From Parerythrobacter_A sp963761775 (GTDB lineage: Bacteria; Pseudomonadota; Alphaproteobacteria; Sphingomonadales; Sphingomonadaceae): a DNA stretch of 64,000 nt. The position numbers were made by a program, and so were the translations under genes. Positions 1-8,378 of the stretch are shown here, one piece after another (the first letter of the stretch is position 1; the number at the start of each line of letters is the position of its first letter). A model generated the notes under the pieces. That model was not told the origin of the DNA, did no database searches, and saw only the letters and a program-made list of their open reading frames with translations. The stretch lies in assembly GCA_963761775.1 (NCBI GenBank), contig CAVXIF010000011.1:310001-374000 (forward strand), written 5' to 3'.

Positions 1-1
1 C

Positions 2-952
2 GGCTTCGCGCGCTGGGCCAATCCCAGCAGCCCGCATGGCGAGGGCCGCGCGGCAAAGGTTGCGCTGGAGGACGCGCGCGACCGGGTGAAGGCGGCGCTG
101 GGCTGGTCGGGCGAGGTCATCTTTACGAGCGGCGCGAGCGAGGCGCTGTCCATCGGGTTGGGCCGCGCAAAAGTGGACCGGCGGATCGTCAGCGCTGTCG
201 AACATGACGCCGTGTTTCGCGCCGCGCCCGAGGCGACGGTCGTGGCCTTGGACGCGGCGGCGCTCGCCGAAGAACTGGCAAAACCGGGGAAGGCGGTCGT
301 TGCCTTGCAGGCGGTGAACTCGGAAACCGGCACGGATTTGCGTGACAGCGCCGTTGCATCGGCCATCGGGGAAGCTGGCGCACTGTGGCTCGCCGACTGC
401 TCGCAATCGGCGGGCAAGCTGCCGATGCCCCATTGCGACATGGCCGTGGTGTCCGCGCACAAGCTGGGCGGGCCGGTGGGCATCGGCGCATTGCTGGTGC
501 GGGATTATGCGATGCTGTCGCCGACCGGCGGGCACGAGCGCGGCTATCGGCAGGGAACGGAGAATCTCCCCGCCGCTCTGGGTTTTGCTGCCGCGCTGGA
601 AACCGGCGGGATCGCTGACTGGCCGACATCGGCGGAACAGCGTCTGGATTTTCGGAACGCGCTGTCGCGCGACGGCGAGGTGGTGGCCCCCGGTGCGCAA
701 TGTTCCCACGTGTTCGCCGTCGCGCACCCCGTGCTGAGCGCGCAGGTGCTGCTGATCAAACTCGATGCGATGGGCTTCGCGGTATCGGCGGGCAGCGCGT
801 GTTCGTCCGGCACACTCAAGAAAAGCCGGGTGCTGGAAGCATTCGGCGTGGCGGACGATGTCGCGGCGCGGACGGTGCGGGTGAGCATGGGCTGGAATAC
901 GACACCGGGCGAGCTGGATGCGTTTGTCGAGGCGTGGTGTGGTTTAGGCTAA
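2..952 (+). CDS. Cysteine desulfurase-like class V aminotransferase, 5' end missing
   Basis: PLP enzyme of the NifS/IscS fold, expected to remove sulfur from L-cysteine as a protein persulfide for Fe-S cluster or tRNA thiolation. The open frame runs in from the left edge, so the start lies outside; 316 residues are visible. The PLP-binding lysine is in SAHKLGGP (codon at 461), the stacking histidine in AVEHDA, and the catalytic cysteine in SAGSACSSG (codon at 800). All key residues are present, so it should be active. A second desulfurase of the same family follows after a 565-base gap; the two differ in sequence and are old paralogues rather than a recent duplication. A GTG at 86 is only an internal codon: the frame upstream of it reads as typical family sequence. 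The exact sulfur acceptor cannot be told. Confidence 0.88.
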   Translation, partial: GFARWANPSSPHGEGRAAKVALEDARDRVKAALGWSGEVIFTSGASEALSIGLGRAKVDRRIVSAVEHDAVFRAAPEATVVALDAAALAEELAKPGKAVVALQAVNSETGTDLRDSAVASAIGEAGALWLADCSQSAGKLPMPHCDMAVVSAHKLGGPVGIGALLVRDYAMLSPTGGHERGYRQGTENLPAALGFAAALETGGIADWPTSAEQRLDFRNALSRDGEVVAPGAQCSHVFAVAHPVLSAQVLLIKLDAMGFAVSAGSACSSGTLKKSRVLEAFGVADDVAARTVRVSMGWNTTPGELDAFVEAWCGLG

Positions 953-978
953 CATCGTCACCGCCGACGTAATTCCGT

Positions 979-1145
979 TGTCAGCCCGGACTTGGTCTCC
1001 ACGTCATCCCGGACTTGATCCGGGATTCAGCTATCTTCCGGCGCTGTGCTCAAACGAGCTGGACCCAAGGATCACGTCCGGGGTGACGAGAAGGTTAAGT
1101 CTGGGATGACTGGACGGACAAGTTCAGAATGATGGGAAGGACGGC
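979..1145. repeat. REP-like palindromic intergenic repeat cluster
   Basis: The best unit is a perfect 8-base stem, ATCCCGGA (1006-1013) and TCCGGGAT (1019-1026), with a CTTGA loop, inside the familiar alphaproteobacterial string GTCATCCCGGACTTG. Degenerate relatives flank it: CAGCCCGGACTTGG near 982, an inverted partner ending CGTCCGGGGTGACGA near 1075-1089, and AAGTCTGGGATGACTGGA near 1098. Together they look like a decayed REP pair, which can act as a transcript-end stabiliser or an attenuator between the two desulfurase genes. I see no transposase nearby. Confidence 0.6.
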
Positions 1146-1342
1146 TCCAGGGGGACATTATGGAAAACCTGGCTATCAGAAAAACACGAAGTCCTTTCCT
1201 ACTTCGGCTTGGCCACGCTATTACAGCGGGCATTCCAATTACAGGTCCGAGCCACAACAAGCCCCTCGGCCCCCTGTCCGTCCGGCATCGCAAATTGTAG
1301 AATCATGATGTAAAATCAATTATTTAGGCGGAAAAACCGAAG

Positions 1343-1356
1343 TTGACACGGTGTCA
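1343..1356 (+). promoter_or_regulatory. Palindromic operator candidate overlapping a -35 hexamer
   Basis: TGACAC-G-GTGTCA at 1344-1356 is a perfect 6+1+6 palindrome whose left arm is part of TTGACA (1343-1348), a consensus -35 box. A third TGTCAC follows at 1361-1366, so GTGTCACCTT and TGTCACTTTT form a short direct repeat. No clear -10 is seen 16-18 bases downstream. The layout fits a dimeric repressor or activator site for the desulfurase-ferredoxin transcript starting at 1518. The cognate regulator is unknown. Confidence 0.35.
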
Positions 1357-1468
1357 CCTTTGTCACTTTTCCACTGCCCGTCGGCAGGGAGTGCGCCTCC
1401 AAGAACCTAGCGCGCATCAGAAGTCAGGCACGACCCCCCTTTTGGCCAGCTGCCTGCAACAGCCGCTC

Positions 1469-1500
1469 GGGACAGGCTTCGACAAGCTCCGAGCGAACGG
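1469..1500. repeat. Short hairpin repeat (CTTCGACAAGCTC type)
   Basis: GCTT (1476-1479) pairs with AAGC (1484-1487) inside CAGGCTTCGACAAGCTC followed by CGAGCGAACGG. This string matches a dispersed small repeat I know from sphingomonad intergenic regions. It ends 17 bases before the desulfurase start codon, so it would lie in the leader of that mRNA. Only one copy is seen in this window. Confidence 0.45.
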
Positions 1501-1517
1501 ATAGAGAGCCCATTCAT

Positions 1518-2618
1518 ATGATTTACCTTGATTATCAGGCCACGACCCCGCTTGCCCCCGAAGCGCGCGACGCCATGCTGCGCTGGCTCGACGGTCCGGA
1601 CGGCAGCGGGTTCGGCAATCCGCATTCGCCGCACCGCATGGGGCGCGATGCAGCGGCGGCTGTGGAGCTTGCGCGCGACCGGGTGGCGGCGCTGTTTCCG
1701 CCGGGCGGCACGGTGATCTTCACCAGCGGCGCGACCGAGGCGGTCAACCTCGCCATTCGCGGCACAAGACCGAGCGAAGGGCCGCAGGGCAGCGTTTCGG
1801 TATCGGCCATCGAACACGCCGCCGTGCTCGACACGGCACGCGCGGCGGGGCCGTGCCATGTGCTGAATGTGGCGAAGGACGGGCAGTGCAATACCGCGCA
1901 GGATGTGCCCAATGACACGCGCCTGATCTGCGTGATGCAGGTCAATAACGAGATCGGGGTGATCCAGCCGACGCTGGACTGGCACCGTACGGCCAAATCC
2001 ATGAACGCGCTGTATCTGTGCGACGCGGTGCAATCCTATGGCAAGATGGAAGTCACCAGCGCCGACATGATCGCGATCAGCGCGCACAAGCTGCACGGGC
2101 CGAAGGGCATCGGCGCGTTGTGGGTGCGCAACGGGCTTCGGCTGAACGAGGTGCAGACGGGCGGCGGACAGGAGACGCTGGAGGGCGCGCCGGTGCGTTC
2201 GGGTACGCTCAGCCCGGCGCTGTGTGCCGGGTTCGGCGCGGCGGCGATGGTCGCGGCGGAGCGGCGGGCGGAGGACGCGGAGCATGTCGGCGAATTGTGG
2301 CATCGTGCGCGCGAACGCTTCGCCGACTGGACGCTGAACGGCAGCGACACGGCGCGCTATCAGGGCAACCTCAACCTGCGGCGCAAGGGGCTGGATGTGA
2401 ACCGGTTGATGAGCGATTGCCGCAACGTGATGTTCTCTGCAGGCAGCGCGTGCGGCAGCGGATCGGGGCGGACCAGCCATGTGCTGGACGCGATCGGCCT
2501 GTCGAAAAAACAGGCGAAAAGCTCCATCCGACTGGGCTTCGGACGTTACACCACCATCGCCGATATCGACGCCGCCGCCGATGCGATTGCCAAGGGTGTC
2601 GAGGCGCAGGGCCTGTGA
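1518..2618 (+). CDS. Cysteine desulfurase (NifS/IscS family)
   Basis: Full-length 366-residue PLP enzyme that releases sulfur from L-cysteine for Fe-S cluster or thionucleoside synthesis. It starts MIYLDYQATTPL, the classic IscS/NifS N-terminus. H100 (in AIEHAA) stacks on PLP, K191 (SAHKLHGP) forms the Schiff base, and C312 (SAGSACGSG) is the persulfide cysteine. The longer gap between that loop and the C-terminus fits the group I (IscS/NifS-like) shape rather than SufS. Its stop overlaps the start of a 2Fe-2S ferredoxin gene (GTGA), so the two are translationally coupled, as in Isc-type clusters. It follows a divergent paralogue. No IscU or SufU scaffold is visible in the window, so the acceptor is unknown. 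Confidence 0.93.
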   Translation: MIYLDYQATTPLAPEARDAMLRWLDGPDGSGFGNPHSPHRMGRDAAAAVELARDRVAALFPPGGTVIFTSGATEAVNLAIRGTRPSEGPQGSVSVSAIEHAAVLDTARAAGPCHVLNVAKDGQCNTAQDVPNDTRLICVMQVNNEIGVIQPTLDWHRTAKSMNALYLCDAVQSYGKMEVTSADMIAISAHKLHGPKGIGALWVRNGLRLNEVQTGGGQETLEGAPVRSGTLSPALCAGFGAAAMVAAERRAEDAEHVGELWHRARERFADWTLNGSDTARYQGNLNLRRKGLDVNRLMSDCRNVMFSAGSACGSGSGRTSHVLDAIGLSKKQAKSSIRLGFGRYTTIADIDAAADAIAKGVEAQGL

Positions 2619-2950
2619 GTGTCGCGGTCCGCTTTACCGCGCCCGACGGCAGCGTCGTCGAAGCGGATGGCGACGATGGCGCATCGCTGCTCGATGCAGC
2701 GCAGGCGGCGGGCTTGCCGCTGGAGGGGACGTGCGAGGGGCAGATGGCGTGCTCCACCTGCCACGTGGTTGTCGCGGCGGAATGGTTCGCCAGACTTGCG
2801 CCCGCTGGCGAGGACGAGGAGGATATGCTCGACCTTGCTTATGGTGTGCAGCCGACCAGCCGGCTTGCCTGCCAGATCGTCCTGACGCCGGAGCTGGACG
2901 GGCTTGCGGCAGCGGTGCCGGGCGAGGCGCGCGATATTCGCGGGTTCTAA
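2615..2950 (+). CDS. 2Fe-2S ferredoxin, adrenodoxin type
   Basis: A 111-residue electron carrier. The four cluster cysteines C40, C46, C49 and C86 have the spacing CX5CX2CX36C typical of adrenodoxin/Isc-Fdx ferredoxins. The GTG start at 2615 overlaps the TGA of the upstream desulfurase by four bases, so the pair is coupled. The context suggests that it supplies electrons for Fe-S assembly, although ferredoxins of this type also serve P450s. Its stop overlaps the convergent stop of the DUF4349 gene on the other strand. Confidence 0.9.
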   Translation: MSVAVRFTAPDGSVVEADGDDGASLLDAAQAAGLPLEGTCEGQMACSTCHVVVAAEWFARLAPAGEDEEDMLDLAYGVQPTSRLACQIVLTPELDGLAAAVPGEARDIRGF

Positions 2951-3873
2951 CCTTGCTCTTCAGGCGTCGACGTCGAGGGCAGGTTCCGGCTGGCCGCGGC
3001 GCGTTTGAAGTCGATGCGGCGTGCGCCCCATACCAGCAACCAGACCAGCAGCCCGAGCGGCACCAGCACCGTGGCCGCCATGATCAGGAACGCGACGAGG
3101 GTGCCAAGGATGCTGCCGACCGACCCCAGCGCGTTGCGGATAGGCTCCGCAAAACCGCCCGCACTGGGCGATCCCGATGCATAGCTCACCGCCATCGTGC
3201 TGAACGCGACCCGGCCGCGCATTTCCGCCAGCCAGCTTTTCGCCTGGTCGATCTCCTCGTTCACCGCTGCCACGCCGCGTTCCGCCTCGACCAGTTCGGC
3301 TACGGTACCCTTGCGGCTTCGCAGCACCTCCATCAGCCGGTCGCGCAGCAGAGTGCGGGCGCGCAGCCGCGCTTCGGTGTCGACGATTTTCTTGGACAGG
3401 TCTTCTCCGTCGATGGAGGAGCTGACCAGTTCGCCATCGGCCCGGCCCGATGCCTCGGCCAGCTGCTTGCCGAATGCCCGCGCCTCGCCCGCCGCGACTG
3501 CCAGCGACAGCGAACCATAGGCATAGTCGCCGTCGTTCTCCGCCTGCTGCATGGAGACGATGCGGCATACAGACGGCCCGCGCGCCTCGCACATATCCGC
3601 ATGCTGTTGTTGCAGCGGCGTGATGGCGGCGGCGGGCAGACGGAACCCGTAGGCATAGCTGTAGGCGATTTGCGGGACGGCAACAGGGGTAGCGGGCGTT
3701 GAGTCGTCTGGCGCATTCGCATCGACCGCGATTGGCGATGACGCCGCAGTCCCGGCCGCTTCGGCAATGTCGACCGTCGACATGGCCTCGGTCTCGGAAT
3801 AGCTGTCATCGCTACACGCAGCCAGCGGCAGGAGCAGCGTAGCGGGCAGAAGATACGTTTTGAAAGGTGGCAT
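2947..3873 (-). CDS. DUF4349 lipoprotein
   Basis: 308-residue predicted lipoprotein of unknown function. Residues 1-20 are a lipoprotein signal ending in the lipobox LAAC (C20 lipidated). A low-complexity Ala/Pro/Asp linker follows, then the DUF4349 domain with a long charged helical stretch (about residues 150-225, likely coiled coil) and one transmembrane segment near residues 255-285, followed by a basic tail RRIDFKRAA. The family is found in bacterial envelopes and no reaction is known. The gene stands alone, convergent with the ferredoxin gene and divergent from the channel gene. Confidence 0.8.
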   Translation of the reverse strand: MPPFKTYLLPATLLLPLAACSDDSYSETEAMSTVDIAEAAGTAASSPIAVDANAPDDSTPATPVAVPQIAYSYAYGFRLPAAAITPLQQQHADMCEARGPSVCRIVSMQQAENDGDYAYGSLSLAVAAGEARAFGKQLAEASGRADGELVSSSIDGEDLSKKIVDTEARLRARTLLRDRLMEVLRSRKGTVAELVEAERGVAAVNEEIDQAKSWLAEMRGRVAFSTMAVSYASGSPSAGGFAEPIRNALGSVGSILGTLVAFLIMAATVLVPLGLLVWLLVWGARRIDFKRAAASRNLPSTSTPEEQG

Positions 3874-4034
3874 GAAATTCTCCGATCAAGGCCGATTGCG
3901 ACATCACCGTAATTGTTGCCTTATTCTTGCCACATTCTCATATGTGGTGCAAGCCGGTTGCTATTCCCCCACCTGCGCAATAGCGCGCGGCGGATAGCAA
4001 ACCGCTCCAGACGCCTCCTATCCGGAACGCCCCT

Positions 4035-4808
4035 ATGACCCTACGCGAACGCGCCCTGCATCTCGTGGAATCGCGCCGCTTCGAGGCGTTCATCACCGCC
4101 GTCATCGTCATCAATGCGATCGGGCTGGGGCTGGAAACGTCGGACAGTGTCATGCGGCAGGTCGGCGGCGTCGTGGACGTGCTCGACACCATTGCGCTGT
4201 CGATTTTCGTTATCGAGCTGAGCATCAAGTTCTTCGCCTACCGGCTCGCGTTCTTCCGCAATGGCTGGAACGTCTTCGACCTGGTCATCGTGTCGGTGGC
4301 GCTCGTCCCGGCGGCGCAGCAATTCTCGGTACTTCGCGCGTTGCGCATCCTTCGTGCGTTGCGCCTTATATCGGTGGTGCCGAGTATGCGCCGCGTCATC
4401 GTCGGACTGTTCAGGGCGATTCCCAGCATCGGCACGGTTATCGTGATGCTGCTGCTGCTGTTCTACATCAGCGCCGTCATGGCGACCAAGCTGTTCGGCG
4501 AACGCTTCCCCGAATGGTTCGGCTCATTGGGCGCGTCGCTCTATTCGCTGTTCCAGATCATGACGCTGGAAAGCTGGTCGATGGGCATCGTGCGCCCCGT
4601 CATGGTCGAATACCCTTACGCGTGGGCGTTCTTCGTGCCGTTCATCCTGCTGACCAGCTTCATCGTGCTGAACCTGTTTATCGGCGTTATCGTCAACGCG
4701 ATGGCGGAGGCGACGGATGAAGTTGCACATTCGGAGCGTGAGCAAATCCTTGCGCAACTCGGCGCGCTGCGTGACGATGTGGCGGCGCTACGCCAGCAGG
4801 AGAAGTAG
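4035..4808 (+). CDS. Voltage-gated sodium channel, NaChBac/NavAb type
   Basis: 257-residue, six-helix ion channel expected to work as a homotetramer in the inner membrane. S1-S3 span about residues 15-95. The S4 voltage sensor carries arginines at 101, 104, 107 and 110 with three-residue spacing. The pore loop holds the selectivity filter TLESWSM (177-183), identical to that of NavAb and diagnostic of Na+ selectivity. S6 is about 197-223, followed by a heptad-like C-terminal helix (about 228-255) that resembles the tetramerisation coiled coil of NaChBac. Bacterial Nav channels are typical of marine and alkaliphilic species, where they are linked to Na+ entry, pH and motility. No flagellar gene is nearby. 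The ATG at 4035 fits the family N-terminus. Confidence 0.93.
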   Translation: MTLRERALHLVESRRFEAFITAVIVINAIGLGLETSDSVMRQVGGVVDVLDTIALSIFVIELSIKFFAYRLAFFRNGWNVFDLVIVSVALVPAAQQFSVLRALRILRALRLISVVPSMRRVIVGLFRAIPSIGTVIVMLLLLFYISAVMATKLFGERFPEWFGSLGASLYSLFQIMTLESWSMGIVRPVMVEYPYAWAFFVPFILLTSFIVLNLFIGVIVNAMAEATDEVAHSEREQILAQLGALRDDVAALRQQEK

Positions 4809-4822
4809 CGCCGCGCCTATCG

Positions 4823-5350
4823 TCAGTCGTCGCTGTCCAGCGCCGCGATCAGCGCCTTGGAAAACGCCGGAATGTCATCCGGATTGCGGCTGGTGATGAG
4901 ATTGCCGTCCTCGGCCACTTCCTGGTCCACGACATCCGCGCCTGCATTGGTCAGGTCGGTCCGGATCGACGGCCAGCTGGTTACGGTCTTGCCGTCCACG
5001 ATGTCCGCTTCGGCCAGCAGCCAGGGGGCATGGCAAATGGCGGCGATGGGCTTGTCCGCTGCGTCGAAATCCCGGATGATGGCAATGGCGGTGTCTTCCA
5101 TGCGCAGCACGTCGGGGTTCATCTGTCCGCCGGGCAGCAGCAGGCCGTCGTAATCGGCGGCGTTCACCTCTTCTAAAGTCAGGTCCACGGCAACGCTTTC
5201 GCCCCAGTCGCCATCGTCCCAGCCCTTGATGTCGCCCTCCTCGATACTGGCGAGCGTGGTCTCGATACCGGCATCGTGCAGCGCCTTGCGCGGGTCCAGC
5301 AATTCGGACTGTTCGAAGCCATCGGTGGCCATGATAAGTACGCGGGTCAT
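4823..5350 (-). CDS. DJ-1/PfpI family protein (YhbO/YajL-like)
   Basis: 175-residue type 1 glutamine-amidotransferase-like protein of the PfpI/DJ-1 superfamily. It starts MTRVLIMATDGFEQSEL, and the nucleophile cysteine is in AAICHAPWLL with the elbow glycine replaced as in PfpI/YhbO. Family members are stress proteins reported to act on glyoxal-damaged molecules or as chaperones. The exact activity is debated. The start at 5350 is chosen because AAGGAA lies seven bases upstream; an in-frame ATG at 5413 would add 21 unlike residues. It is convergent with the sodium channel and divergent from parC. Confidence 0.87.
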   Translation of the reverse strand: MTRVLIMATDGFEQSELLDPRKALHDAGIETTLASIEEGDIKGWDDGDWGESVAVDLTLEEVNAADYDGLLLPGGQMNPDVLRMEDTAIAIIRDFDAADKPIAAICHAPWLLAEADIVDGKTVTSWPSIRTDLTNAGADVVDQEVAEDGNLITSRNPDDIPAFSKALIAALDSDD

Positions 5351-5450
5351 GTCGGTGTTCCTTGTGGTTGGTGTCTGGCGTGTCGAACGCATGGGGAAAG
5401 CGTCGGTTTCCACTCTTCTAGCGAAGGCAGCACGGTGTTAGGGGCGCGTC

Positions 5451-7766
5451 ATGGCCGCGAAGGATGAGCGCAAGGGGGCGGACCCGTCCAGAGATCTGGT
5501 GGTGGATGCGCCGTTCGATGCGGCGCTGTCCGAACGCTATCTCGTCTATGCGCTGTCCACCATTACCGCGCGCAGCCTGCCCGACCTGCGCGACGGGTTG
5601 AAGCCGGTCCATCGCCGCCTGCTGTGGACCATGCGCCAGTTGCGGCTGGACCCGACCAACGCCTTCAAGAAAAGCGCCCGCGTGGTGGGCGAGGTGATCG
5701 GCAAGTACCATCCGCACGGCGACACCGCTGCCTACGATGCGATGGTGCGGCTGGCGCAGGATTTCGCGCTGCGCTATCCGCTGGTGGAAGGGCAGGGGAA
5801 TTTCGGCAATATCGATGGCGATAACGCCGCCGCCTATCGCTACACCGAAGCGCGCCTGACCAGGACCGCGATGCGCCTGATGGACGGGCTGGACGCGGGC
5901 ACGGTCGATTTCATCCCGACCTATAACGGCGAGGAGGAAGAGCCCGCGCTGTTCCCCGGCCTGTTCCCCAACCTGCTGGCCAACGGCGCCAGCGGCATCG
6001 CAGTGGGCATGGCGACCAATATCCCGAGCCACAATGTTGCCGAAATCGTGGACGCGACACTGGCGCTGATCGACGATCCGCAGGTCGAACATGCGCGCCT
6101 GATGGAGGTGTTCCACGGACCGGACCTGCCAACGGGCGGCCTGATCGTGGACAGCGCGGAGAGTATCTCGAAGGCCTATGAAACAGGGCGCGGCGCGTTC
6201 CGGATGCGGGCGCGCTTTTCTTCCGACGAGGCAAAGGCCAAGGCCGACCGCGAGGCGGGGATCGAGCGGCTGGGTGGCGGGCAGTGGCAGCTGGTCGTGT
6301 CCGAGATGCCTTATCAGGTCAGCAAGGGGCGGCTGATCGAGCAAATCGCCAACCTGATCGGCGACCGCAAGCTGCCCATTCTGGACGATGTGCGCGACGA
6401 AAGCGACGAGGCGATCCGCATCGTGCTGGTCCCGCGCAGCCGCAATGTCGATCCGGAATTGCTGAAGGAATCGCTTTACAAGCTGACCGACCTGGAAACC
6501 CGGTTCAGCCTCAATCTCAACGTGCTCGACGCCACCCGCACACCGATGGTGATGGGCCTGAAGGAAGTGCTGGCGAACTGGGTCGCGGCGCAGATCGACA
6601 TCCTGCAACGCCGCAGCCGCCACCGGCTGGAGAAGATCGCGGCGCGGCTGGAACTGGTCGAAGGCTATATCGCCGCGTTCCTCAATCTCGACCGCGTGAT
6701 CGAGATCATCCGCACAACGGACGAACCGAAACCGCTGCTGATGGCGGAATTCGACCTCACCGACCGGCAGGCCGAAGCGATCCTGAACATGCGGCTGCGG
6801 TCCCTGCGCAAGCTGGAGGAGATGGAGCTGCGCGGTGAGAAGGACGCGCTGTTGAAGGAACAGGCAGCGCTGGAATTGCTGCTATCGTCGCCCGCGCGCC
6901 AGCGCACGCGGTTGAAACGCGACCTGGCCGCGCTGCGCAAGGAATATGCCGAGGACACCGCGCTCGGTGCGCGCCGCACCACGATTGCGGAGGCGAAACC
7001 AACCGTCGAATTCAGTATGGATGCGATGATCGAGAAGGAGCCGGTTACCATCGTCCTGTCGCAAAAGGGCTGGATTCGCGCGGCGAAGGGACATGTCGAG
7101 CTGGACGGCACCACCGACGGGCGTGGCGATTTCAAATACAAGGAGGGCGATGCGCCCGCCTTCGCGCTGCACGCACATACCACGGACAAGCTGCTGATCG
7201 CGGCGGCGAACGGGCGGTTCTATACGCTGGGTGCGGACGGGCTGCCGGGTGCGCGCGGGTTCGGCGAACCGGTGCGCACCATGGTCGATATCCCGTCCGA
7301 TGCAGGCGTGGAGGCGATGCTGCTGCACCACCCCGGCACGCGCATCCTGCTCGCGGCAAGCACTGGCAAGGGCTTCCTTGCGCTGTCGGACACTCTCGTC
7401 GCAGAAACGCGAAAGGGGCGGCAGGTCGTGAACCTGAAAGGCGGCGCGACGCTGCGCGTGGTTCGCCCGGTCGAGAAAGAGCACGATCACATCGCGGCGG
7501 TGGGCGACAACCGCAAGCTGGTGGTGTTCCACATCGATGAACTGCCCGAAATGGGACGCGGGCAGGGCGTTGTGCTGCAACGCTACAAAGGTGGTGCGCT
7601 GTCCGACGCGGTACCGTTCACGCTGGCCGACGGGCTTAGCTGGACGATGGGCGGCAAGGGCAAGCGCACGCGGACCGAGACCGATATCTGGCAATGGAAG
7701 GCGGCGCGCGGCGCGGCGGGCAAGCTGCCACCGCAAGGCTTCCCGCGCGACAACCGCTTTTCGTAA
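5451..7766 (+). CDS. parC: DNA topoisomerase IV subunit A
   Basis: 771-residue type IIA topoisomerase subunit that, with ParE, unlinks daughter chromosomes. The N-terminal breakage-reunion domain has the catalytic tyrosine Y131 in YRYTEARLT. The quinolone-determining region reads HPHGDTAAYD: position 92 is Thr (Ser80 in E. coli ParC) and position 96 is Asp (Glu84), a natural variation. The C-terminal domain (about 500-771) forms the DNA-wrapping propeller and is shorter than in GyrA. It lacks the GyrA box QRRGGKG, which supports ParC rather than GyrA. A single gene with no partner parE in the window. Confidence 0.95.
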   Translation: MAAKDERKGADPSRDLVVDAPFDAALSERYLVYALSTITARSLPDLRDGLKPVHRRLLWTMRQLRLDPTNAFKKSARVVGEVIGKYHPHGDTAAYDAMVRLAQDFALRYPLVEGQGNFGNIDGDNAAAYRYTEARLTRTAMRLMDGLDAGTVDFIPTYNGEEEEPALFPGLFPNLLANGASGIAVGMATNIPSHNVAEIVDATLALIDDPQVEHARLMEVFHGPDLPTGGLIVDSAESISKAYETGRGAFRMRARFSSDEAKAKADREAGIERLGGGQWQLVVSEMPYQVSKGRLIEQIANLIGDRKLPILDDVRDESDEAIRIVLVPRSRNVDPELLKESLYKLTDLETRFSLNLNVLDATRTPMVMGLKEVLANWVAAQIDILQRRSRHRLEKIAARLELVEGYIAAFLNLDRVIEIIRTTDEPKPLLMAEFDLTDRQAEAILNMRLRSLRKLEEMELRGEKDALLKEQAALELLLSSPARQRTRLKRDLAALRKEYAEDTALGARRTTIAEAKPTVEFSMDAMIEKEPVTIVLSQKGWIRAAKGHVELDGTTDGRGDFKYKEGDAPAFALHAHTTDKLLIAAANGRFYTLGADGLPGARGFGEPVRTMVDIPSDAGVEAMLLHHPGTRILLAASTGKGFLALSDTLVAETRKGRQVVNLKGGATLRVVRPVEKEHDHIAAVGDNRKLVVFHIDELPEMGRGQGVVLQRYKGGALSDAVPFTLADGLSWTMGGKGKRTRTETDIWQWKAARGAAGKLPPQGFPRDNRFS

Positions 7767-7772
7767 CTTACG

Positions 7773-8285
7773 CTAAAGGCGCTTCGCCTCGCAGATTGTG
7801 ATCGGCGATTTCTTCGCGTTGGTCGCGCCTGCTTCCAGAAACAGCGCGAACACATTTGCCAGATTTTCCGGCGGCAGCGGAGCGAGCTGCTCCAGCAGCC
7901 GGTCCACCATCGTGCAGGCATCGGCATCCATCTCGCGAGTCACACCGTCCGCGATCGCGGCGCGGCCAAGGCGCAGGATCAGTTCGTTGTCGGGGAGTTT
8001 GGTGCCGGACTGTTTCTCCAGCGCGCGAATGGCGGCGGGTGCATTGCGGCGCGACAGCGGGGTCATGCGTTCGGCAAGGCGGGTGCCGTTGGCCGCAAGG
8101 TAGGGGGCACTACCGGACCGCCCACAGCGCGTCGCGGCGCTGGCGACAAGGTCGGGCATCAGATGCGCAACGACGGCACGGCTTTCGGCACGCGACATGC
8201 ACTTCTGCTGCGCCAGTGCGGTTGCGGGCATAGCGGCGATGGCAAGCATAGCGAGGGCAGGGGCGGCCCAACGGTTCATTTTCAT
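7773..8285 (-). CDS. Secreted hypothetical protein with signal peptide
   Basis: 170-residue protein I do not recognise. A classical signal peptide covers residues 1-25 (MKMNRW basic start, hydrophobic core, ALA-QQ cleavage), so it is periplasmic. The mature part is mostly helical and contains four cysteines (in QKCMS, TRCGRS, DACTMV, TICEAK), which could form two disulfides. It is convergent with parC, six bases after its stop. An ATG two codons downstream (8279) is an alternative start. Confidence 0.65.
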   Translation of the reverse strand: MKMNRWAAPALAMLAIAAMPATALAQQKCMSRAESRAVVAHLMPDLVASAATRCGRSGSAPYLAANGTRLAERMTPLSRRNAPAAIRALEKQSGTKLPDNELILRLGRAAIADGVTREMDADACTMVDRLLEQLAPLPPENLANVFALFLEAGATNAKKSPITICEAKRL

Positions 8286-8378
8286 AGGGTTTTCGGACTT
8301 CTAAAAAAGTTTGGCCTGTCGAATAGGCGGCAATGCGTTGCGTCGCCCTGAACCGGACCAGCGCCCCGCCGTTCAGCT

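Larger units (their letters stand above)
953..1517. other. 565-base intergenic region with REP-like repeats and a promoter-like palindrome
   Basis: No convincing coding frame. It holds degenerate palindromic repeats at 979-1145, an AT-richer stretch around 1295-1345, a 13-base perfect palindrome overlapping a TTGACA hexamer at 1343-1356, and a short hairpin repeat at 1469-1500 just before the next gene. It separates two desulfurase genes on the same strand, so the second probably has its own promoter. Confidence 0.6.

Noticed and set aside
1407..2480. Long open frame antisense to the second desulfurase
   Set aside because: Arg/His/Ala-rich shadow frame caused by high GC; no domain and no ribosome binding site. 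The same holds for other long antisense frames, such as 5418-6623 and 30869-32710.
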